Shown: positions 57,295 through 64,000 of the stretch, one piece after another | Position numbering within the stretch: the first letter of the stretch is position 1 | How the letters are laid out: each line of letters starts with the position of its first letter | DNA from: Mactra quadrangularis | Taxonomy: Eukaryota; Mollusca; Bivalvia; Venerida; Mactridae | DNA length: 64,000 nt | Direction of reading: 5' to 3' | NCBI GenBank assembly: GCA_025267735.1 | Contig: CM046297.1 | Span: forward strand, 22,036,011 to 22,100,010 | Notes under the pieces: generated by a model | Databases searched by the model: none | What the model was told of the DNA's origin: nothing | Seen by the model: the letters and a program-made list of their open reading frames with translations, nothing else | Translations under genes and position numbers: made by a program

Positions 57295-58096
57295 GTAGGA
57301 CAACATTAACCTGAGCTTGACCTTTATGCAAGAATATATTAAACTGTCTATTTTTGTCTTTGTTCGTAAATCACTCTCAATCAGAAGCTACCAGCAAAAT
57401 CAATCTGATTAAAACCCAATCTAAAATTTTCCGCTCGCATACTCGCTAATTTAGATCTGGCCCTTTTTAAACGAAGGTCACGTTCAGGTGACCTTTTCTC
57501 ATCATAATAATAATGACAAAATTTTTATGATACGTAATTTGTTTACATCGTCTACGTCATGCAATTTGAAATGAGCCGTCCAATCGCAGACTGTGAATAA
57601 TACCGCTGTTAAATTAGCTAGCAAACCTTGGTCTAAAAATAGAAATTACGAAAAAAATAGAAATTACAAAATCAAAATGTTATTAAAAGTGTTTCGTCTA
57701 GATGCTACGCATTGATTGGTCGACACAACGTTCACCAGGACGTGACCTTCCACGGAGACAGTAGAGATCCTGTACGACCATGCTCAACAGGATATCTGTT
57801 TACGGAGATTGCCAGCAAAAAACACTTATTAATTTTGTAATTTTGTTTTTATAAGAGTAAATACTTTGAAATTGTGCCACAATATTGCTGACTTAAATGA
57901 TTCCCCATAAACAATGAGTGCAAAATTATAAGTAACAATAACATGCCATGTCTACAAAATTGATTTATAGTCACCAAGGTTGTCATAAACGTGTGTGTAA
58001 TCATATACACCCATACCCAAACTCAGGATTTAATGTACGTGAAGCATGTAATTATTATAATAAGGTAGTTCAAGCTCAGGTTAATATTGTCGGACC
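57295..58096. mobile_element. Foldback MITE, copy 2, carrying a nested insertion
   Basis: The ends match 8883-9208 (GACAACATTAACCTGAGCTT; AAGCTCAGGTTAATATTGTC). The element is about 480 bases longer than copy 1; most of this is the insertion 57400-57811. Confidence 0.8.
57400..57811. mobile_element. Nested element with 9-bp target duplication
   Basis: CCAGCAAAA at 57391-57399 and again at 57812-57820. The termini are TCAATCTGATTAAAACCC and, complemented, CAATCTCCGTAAACAGATA. A shorter relative in reverse is at 62384-62569. A 9-bp duplication is typical of Mutator-like elements. Confidence 0.75.
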
Positions 58097-58230
58097 ATAC
58101 ATATTCAGACAAATTTCATTGTCTTTAAAAGGTTAAACTTTGTAGTCATGTGATCTACAATAATTAATAATACATTAAATAAGCGCATGCATTTTGCCGT
58201 TTTCTCTCACTATTCAAATATTTATTTTTT

Positions 58231-58505
58231 TATTGGGTTTAAGGCTGTGTCAACACAATTCAGGTCATTTTACAGTGTCCAGTGCACATAACCTAGATTT
58301 CCTGGACCCTTGTCTACAACCAGTACTTATCTATCCTTCCACAAAACCAGAAACATCTCCATATCTCTTATTAATGGATGAAATTGACAATATTGTCAAG
58401 TTATCATGGAAGGGTATAACCTCCCTGGGTGGGATTCCAACCTGTACCCCCTTGGGGACAGGAGATTCCAAATTCCGGGGTGCTACCAACTGCACCATCG
58501 ACCTG
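58231..58505 (-). mobile_element. tRNA-derived SINE
   Basis: The + strand begins TATTGGGTTTAAGGCTGTGT and has GGGTATAACCTCCCTGGGTG before a decayed head (box B mutated to GGTTGGAATCCC). It matches 3072-3345 and 61651-61925. Confidence 0.75.
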
Positions 58506-59096
58506 CACAATTCAAATAATTGAATGACATAATGCAGTGCATAAAACAACTACCATCGTTCTTTCCCCAAAAAATTCTCAATTGGTCCATTCAATATTGA
58601 TTGTTTATTTCAATTCCTTTGAGCAAAAATTGAATCTAATGGTAATTTAGGTGATCTGCAAAAAATATTTGAGCAGAGGATTCAAATAAACAATTACCGG
58701 TACAATTTGCAGGTTAACATGGAGATTTTCTGGCATAGAAATTTATAGGTGTTTTTTGAAATTCATGAGTATTTACTATATTTGATTATTTCTATATATT
58801 GGCTACCGCAAGACTTAGAAAAAAACAACTGATACAGTCGTTTACATTCTGAAGATCATGTGACTATAAATTATCCGATTTTTTAACTTGGCATCTAAAT
58901 TCAACAAAACAAGAGTCTAACTGACAAAAACAGGGAGAAATGAATAAGTTCAGAAGTTATATATTCTCATAAATTAAAAAAAAAAGTTTTTATAAATTAT
59001 TTGATTTATAGCAATGAATCTTACAAATCATGCAATTAAAATTTGTTTTCATAACAATTAAATATTTTGAAACTGTACCATAATATTTTGAACTTA

Positions 59097-59368
59097 CACT
59101 GGGGTCCAAAAGTTTTTATACACATTCTGTTTTTCATATTTTCTTTGAAAACTTGAACAATTGTGGAGAATTCAATGAGTATTCAGTAAAATTCATCTTC
59201 ATTGAAAACCCACATTTTGACAAAAAAGGAGACACCATATAAGAATATGAATAATGGTTAATGATAAAATGTATGTTATTTGTGAAACCAACAACATGTG
59301 AAGTATGTCTATGTATACTCTAAATTATCAAAATTTAACACATGTAAAGAAATTTTTGGACCCCAGTG
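59097..59368. mobile_element. TA-flanked MITE (Tc1/mariner-like)
   Basis: TA at 59095-59096 and 59369-59370. The ends are CACTGGGGTCCAAAAGTTTT and, complemented, CACTGGGGTCCAAAAATTTC. Confidence 0.85.
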
Positions 59369-59453
59369 TATGTGTTTGCCCCATAAAAGGATGAGTCCAA
59401 AATTAAAAGTACAATACATGTAACACGCCATGTTTACACTAATTGATTTCTAC

Positions 59454-59829
59454 TAGGGGTGTAACAATACGGTAAAAAACGTATTGCAATATATTGCAAT
59501 ACACGAAACCCGTATTGCAATATATTGCAATTTATATATATTTGTATTTTCAAATGATCTACAATTATTACGCAAATGTTTGAATAAGTTATAAAAAAAG
59601 GTCTGAATGGACATTCTAGGATATTTATTCTTTCACTTTACGAAAAATATTTCAAGTTTCCGAACACATTTCAATATTAATTCAAACATTTAAAATTCAG
59701 ACTCTGATAAAAACAATCAGTATGGAACATTACTAGAAAAACCGGTTCAGAGAAAAACGAACCGGTTAAAAACCATCAGAAGTCGTATTGCAATATTAAC
59801 CGGTATATCGGTTAACCGTTACACCCCTA
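59454..59829. mobile_element. hAT-type MITE, perfect 8-bp target duplication
   Basis: ATTTCTAC at 59446-59453 and 59830-59837. The ends are TAGGGGTGTAACAATACGG and, complemented, TAGGGGTGTAACGGTTAACC. The interior carries repeated CAATATATTGCAATA. It is the reference copy for 17437-17915. Confidence 0.92.
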
Positions 59830-60213
59830 ATTTCTACCCAATATAAGTCACATGGTCAGCAGAGTGTAAACATTCATTTGTTTTTCTTCAAATCTATGAT
59901 AAAGCCTATCATGAGAGATTCAAATAGTGCAAATATAGCTATTATACAATTCTATGTCTGAAAATACCTACTTGTATGTTGTAATAATTGTTTAGGCAGA
60001 ATCAAGGCTAAAAACATTTTTGCACAAGACCTACTCTACAGCTTGGTTCAGTTTTTGTGAGGAGGATTTGATGCAAACAATCAAAACTCACAGGGATTTT
60101 AAGGATATCTATAGTTAGTCCTTATTTTACATATATGCACTATTTTGTTATACTAATTTATTTAGCTTAATTGCAAAACAAGTCCTAACAACTTACATTA
60201 ATAACTTTCAAGT

Positions 60214-61097
60214 ATGTTTCCTGGTGCTAGAGTACTGAGCTAGTAGGATAAAGTTTCTTGCTCAAGGAATCAACGAGGTAGGTTTTGAATGGGATTCTAA
60301 CAAATCGAGGGCTTAACGGAAGACTATTGTAACTCTGTTTTTCAAAACTTTTCAGGAGAGCAAAAAAACTGTCTCAAACTTTCAGTTCACTTTAAAATTA
60401 AGGTTTCTGGTTATAAAATTGTACATTTTGGACATCTTAAATCTATGTTATTTGAAAGAATAAGAATAAGTATTCAATATTCTTGAATATTCAAGATTAA
60501 TTAACTTACAATAGTGTTACGCTGAAATAAGGAAATAAACACCTGAAAATTGAATGAAAAACTATTGTATCTGCTAGTTACAATAGTTTTCCATTAACAT
60601 TAACATTCAATTTCAATACATTGTTCACTCAAAAAGTATTGTATCTCATAATTTATTTCAATATATTCATACTATGTTGCTATGGGTATCCATCTCATCA
60701 TATTTGTTGAAATGAAAACTATTAGTTGACTTCTAATCAATTTATAACAGTGATTTTTGTAAGTTACAATAGTTTATCATTAAACATAATATAGATTTTC
60801 ACACAATTCCAATGGAATACTATTGTATCTCAAGTTACAATAGTTTTCCATTTACCTAAAAGGCCTTTTTGAGATACAATACTTTAACAACTTATGATTT
60901 TTAATAGTTATAGTAAAGTTATGGGTTTGATACTTTGTGAGGTTATGGGGAAGTATAAAATGAAGTGAAAAAGGCAAAAAAATCACTTTTGCAAAAAAGT
61001 GAGTTACAATAGTCTTCCGTTAAGCCCTCGAAATGCAAAACTGGCAATCCAATGATTAGCAGTCCAACGTTGTAACTTGAGCAGCCACACCCACTCC
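60214..61097 (-). mobile_element. SINE split by a terminal-inverted-repeat element
   Basis: 60214-60305 (GAGCTAGTAGGATAAAG ... TGGGATTC) and 61031-61097 (CTGGCAATCCAATGATT ... CAGCCACACCCAC) are the two parts of one tRNA-Leu/Ser-like SINE on the minus strand; the break is the insertion 60306-61030. Confidence 0.7.
60306..61030. mobile_element. Element with perfect 30-bp inverted ends and an iterated internal motif
   Basis: 60306-60335 and 61001-61030 are exact inverted copies (CGAGGGCTTAACGGAAGAC ... GTAACTC). The flanks end and begin with AAAT, a possible 4-bp duplication. The end motif GTTACAATAGT(T/C)TTCC recurs inside about six more times, in both orientations. No coding frame, so it is non-autonomous. 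Confidence 0.85.
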
Positions 61098-61364
61098 TAA
61101 ATATGCACTATTTGATGTCATTCAATTATACATATTAATAGAACAACTCAGACAAGTGCTTGAGAGTACTCAAAGCAATGACTGAATTAAGAAACATCAA
61201 CAAATATAAATGTTTACATACCATGATATATCTGTTACAGTATAGGCCTACTGTCTACAAGTCACTCATCATCATCATATCATATAAGATAAATTATCTT
61301 CCCCAAAGACTATTATATCCTGAAAAATTTAATCATTATTATTATTACTATTATTATATTGCAT

Positions 61365-61650
61365 AGGCGGATCTAGTGGGGGGGGGGTCAGGGGGGTCCG
61401 GACCCCCCCAAGAATTTCCAAAATGTACCTTTCCATTAGTGTATTTATTAACAGTAAGTCATTTTTAAGTAGCATAAAGCAATTTTTCTCGATACTTAAC
61501 ATAAATTTAATGGTTATGCAGTTTTAATTATTAATATGTTGCATTATTCGGCAAAATGTGACAATGTGTATAATGTGGTTTGAAAGTATGGACCCCCCTA
61601 GAAAAAGTTTGGACCCCCCCCCCTAGAAAAAAATCCTGGATCCGCCCCTG
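61365..61650. mobile_element. MITE with GGCGGATC ends and G/C homopolymers
   Basis: AGGCGGATCTAGTGGGGG (61365) is matched by the complement CAGGGGCGGATCCAGGA. Both ends carry runs of 10-12 G or C that mirror each other (GGGTCC / GGACCCC). Confidence 0.8.
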
Positions 61651-61925
61651 TATTGGGTTTAATGCTGTGTCATCACATTTTGGTTATTTAATGGCGTTCA
61701 GTGCACCTAACCCAGCTATCATGGACCCTTGTCTGTAACCAGTACTCACCTACCTTTCCACAAGGCTGGAAACTTCTCCATATACCTAATATTTAAGGAA
61801 GAAAATTAACATTATTGTCAAAATTTTATGGAAGGGTATAACCTCTCTGGGTGGGATTTGAGCCCGTACCCCCTTCAGGACACTAGATTCAAAGTCCAGG
61901 CGCGCTAACAACTGCACTACCCACC
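61651..61925 (-). mobile_element. tRNA-derived SINE
   Basis: The + strand begins TATTGGGTTTAATGCTGTGT; the body is GGAAGGGTATAACCTCTCTG; the head is decayed (GGGTGGGATTTGAGCCCG around box B). It abuts the MITE at 61650. Confidence 0.75.
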
Positions 61926-62160
61926 AGTGCTCCATTTCACAAAAATTCTTACAAAAAAGTCTTCATAAATTAATTTCATATAATTAGGAGTTCAATGTCA
62001 AATGGATAATAAGCATGATGATATTATAAAGGTATACAATATTCTACACAATTCTATAATATCTGAAATTGATAGGCCAAAAAATGAGTATATAAATAAT
62101 GTTTCTTGCTTTGGACTTATGAAGATTTGTCATAAGAATTTTTGTGAAAAGCACCACTGG
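61924..62160. mobile_element. MITE with GGTGCTTTTCAC ends, copy 2
   Basis: The right end (complement CCAGTGGTGCTTTTCAC) and the interior (ACACAATTCTATAATATC) match 32642-32887; the left end has decayed to CAGTGCTCCATTTCAC. Confidence 0.75.
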
Positions 62161-62383
62161 TTTGAAAAAACTTTAAGTGATGACTTAAAAAAAGAGAGAC
62201 TTCAATAAATATAAATGTTTACATACCAAGATATAGCTGTGTTTCAATACTGTCTACAAGTCATCCACTATCATCATATCATATAATATATATTATCTTC
62301 ACAAACAACCATTATAATCATTATACTAGATGAATATCCTGAAAAGTTAAATAAAACATCATAGTAAATTGCATGATGCTTAA

Positions 62384-62569
62384 CTATCTCCTTAAACAGA
62401 TATCCTACAGACCCCTGTCAGAGAATCTCCCAGCATTACACATGGGGTCACATTCAGATAACCTTACATAGCAAGGGCAAGCTAATCTTTAATTAAACAG
62501 TGAGCTTGACAGATTTAAACTAAGCGAGTATGCAAGCAGAAAGTTTTAGATAGTATTTTGATCAGATTG
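62384..62569. mobile_element. Short relative of the 57400-57811 element (reverse)
   Basis: CTATCTCCTTAAACAGATAT at the left and TTTGATCAGATTG at the right reproduce both termini in reverse. Flanks GATGCTTAA and GATGCAAAA agree at 7 of 9 bases. Confidence 0.7.
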
Positions 62570-62616
62570 GATGCAAAACTAAGTCGAAGATTAGGCCATC
62601 CTATAAGCCTGTATAT

Positions 62617-62790
62617 CGGATATTCATCAACTTTGATGTACGATCAATTTTTATTTCAACAGAAGTGCTCAGAAAACATATATTCACAGGTAGCATATCC
62701 ACAAATGAAAATGTGGTTTTCTGAGTTCATGAGTTGAAATTTAAAAACTCTTACACCAAAATTGATGAATAAATATCCTGTTTCTTTCAT
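62617..62790. repeat. Foldback repeat with ~70-base arms
   Basis: GGATATTCATCAACTTTGATG ... GTGCTCAGAAAAC faces GTTTTCTGAGTTCATGAGTTG ... AAATTGATGAATAAATATCC. Related to 47613-47751. Confidence 0.75.
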
Positions 62791-62800
62791 GCTAAGTTCT

Positions 62801-62951
62801 GTGTTTTGATAGATAATAAATCTAATTTACAAATACTACCAACACATAGCTTGTTTTTATTATTGTACGATTTATTTACGACGTTTCGCCATTTAAGGCT
62901 TCCTCAGGTATGTAAGATTTTTTTTTTTTTTTTTTTTTTGTGTTTTGATAG
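62801..62951. mobile_element. Short retro-like insertion with 12-bp target duplication
   Basis: GTGTTTTGATAG at 62801-62812 and 62940-62951. The insert (62813-62939) ends in T24 on the + strand. On the minus strand it contains CCTGAGGAAGCC, six bases, GGCGAAACGTCG, a phrase typical of Penelope-like element ends and similar to a hammerhead core. The related locus near 47.78 kb lacks the insertion. Confidence 0.7.
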
Positions 62952-63045
62952 AGAAATTTTACACAAATTATAACGCAACCTCTTTTCTTCTCCAAGATGA
63001 TGTCATTTATCTTCTAAGATGATGTCATTGACAATGAAAATATAA

Positions 63046-63282
63046 CAAGTAAATCTGTGAGCTAATGCTCACTAGTGATAACCCCGCCAAAATCTAAAAA
63101 TATGCGACAAACAGGAAGTAGATGAGCAAGGAGCATGAAATCGCTTTACACCACATAGGACTATGGGATGAAGCAATATGCAAAGTATTAGGCTGCTGCA
63201 TGTTATAGTTGCTGAGAAAACTGTGACGGACAAGGGTAAAACAGTATACCCCCCTCTTCTTCGAAGCGGGGGTATAATTTAT
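63046..63282. repeat. Insertion absent from the related 47.9-kb locus, ending in a hairpin
   Basis: Begins near GTGAGCTAATGCTCACTAG (itself a hairpin) and ends with TATACCCCC ... CTTCTTCGAAG ... GGGGGTATA (63250-63278). The ends are those of a GTATACCCCC repeat common in molluscs. Confidence 0.6.
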
Positions 63283-63364
63283 AATGTCATCAGATTACAC
63301 CACATTTCAACATAAAGCATGAAAGAAAAAAATCTTTGGTCTACCTTTTTGACAATTCTTTCTA

Positions 63365-63530
63365 GGGCAGGTTACAAGTCATCCTATTCACAATGCCTGA
63401 AGAGGCTTAGATCTCCAGACCCAAGTATTTAACCAGTACTGTATTTAGAACATATCTTAGTCTTGGTAGCTAACAAGTATTTAACCAGTACTGTATTTAG
63501 AACATATCTTAGTCTTGGTAGCTAACAACT
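63365..63530 (-). mobile_element. SINE body fragment with exact 52-base tandem duplication
   Basis: GCCTGAAGAGGCTTAGATCTC and following sequence match the tRNA-Lys-like SINE body. 63423-63474 is repeated without change at 63475-63526. Confidence 0.7.
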
Positions 63531-63837
63531 TCCTTTCTAAACAAAATTGATACAGACTTTGGAGGAAAGATGAAATGTTTTACAGTTGAACTCACTTAAG
63601 ATATGCCTAGACTTGATAGAGAAAAATTATCAGAAACAAGCTACACAACTAATTGAGCTAACTATAACTGGCACCCGGGCCAGTAACTTTTTTCTACAGT
63701 GGGTACGGTCCTAACAGTTTTTCTATGATTCAGCTAATAGCTAAATAAAAATAATGATCTCGATTAAATGATTGAACAGTTCCATGATAATGTCCTAAAT
63801 TCTAATTCATAGATTTCCGCATGTGAAAAATGGTATT

Positions 63838-64000
63838 TTTTTCATCTTTCATGCTTCACAGTTAAATGTGGTGATTGTGGATAAAAACATATACAATGAA
63901 AAAAACAAATTTATATTTTCATGGTAGAAAAAAATTATCTTATATCTTCTTCCTAAAATGTCTTCATCTTTAGAAGATAAATAACAAGTCATCATACAGG
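63838..64000. repeat. Inverted copy of part of 62970-63330 (cut by the window end)
   Basis: CATCTTTCATGCTT ... AAATGTGGTG ... TATATTTTCAT ... CTTTAGAAGATAAAT reads as the reverse of the AAGATGATGTCA / GCATGAAAGA region, so 62.6-64.0 kb may be a large foldback continuing beyond the window. Confidence 0.6.

Noticed and set aside
62002..62208. 68-codon open frame
   Set aside because: It lies in a MITE whose sister copy at 32642-32887 does not keep the frame.

Overview
This is a stretch of AT-rich animal nuclear DNA, most probably from a bivalve mollusc. The evidence is split genes with GT-AG (and one GC-AG) introns, a gene of the EAR-repeat family, many copies of tRNA-derived SINEs, and two mobile elements with ~160-bp tandem-repeat cores of the kind described in oysters and clams. 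I cannot name the species. Nothing looks bacterial or viral, and there are no operons, CRISPR arrays or intact rRNA or tRNA genes.

Gene layout. Gene 1 (+ strand, 161-8601) is the 3' part of an EAR-repeat protein gene: five exons with matching intron phases and a stop codon; its 5' part lies off the left edge. Gene 2 (- strand, 26962-13514) can be assembled from four exons into a complete 296-residue predicted protein: an N-terminal membrane anchor followed by a class I S-adenosylmethionine-dependent methyltransferase domain. It converges on gene 1. A possible first exon of a third gene (28670-28695, +) diverges from gene 2. No other coding exon can be supported to the right of that point (one weak candidate near 42.35 kb), so 28.7-64 kb is intron or intergenic DNA.

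Mobile elements fill most of the rest. I can delimit hAT-type MITEs with 8-bp target duplications (3676-4136, 17437-17915, 31164-31613, 51538-51887, 52904-53299, 59454-59829), TA- and TTAA-flanked MITEs, SINEs of at least two families, decayed non-LTR retrotransposons (13.8, 23.5, 27.3 and 29.8 kb), and a 4.1-kb terminal-inverted-repeat transposon (21760-25867) that sits in an intron of gene 2, carries a decayed coding region and is itself interrupted by a LINE fragment.

The most striking structures are: a satellite block (38560-41960) made of monomers that each fold into a hairpin, with a homogenised 69-bp core and divergent ~76-bp relatives on both sides; a hierarchical palindrome at 48948-49308; clusters of a 16-17-bp motif around 45.5-48.4 kb; an element at 60306-61030 with perfect 30-bp inverted termini and a short motif iterated inside; and a small insertion at 62813-62939 with a perfect 12-bp target duplication and a homopolymer at the unexpected end. 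All assignments come from reading the sequence; no database search was possible.
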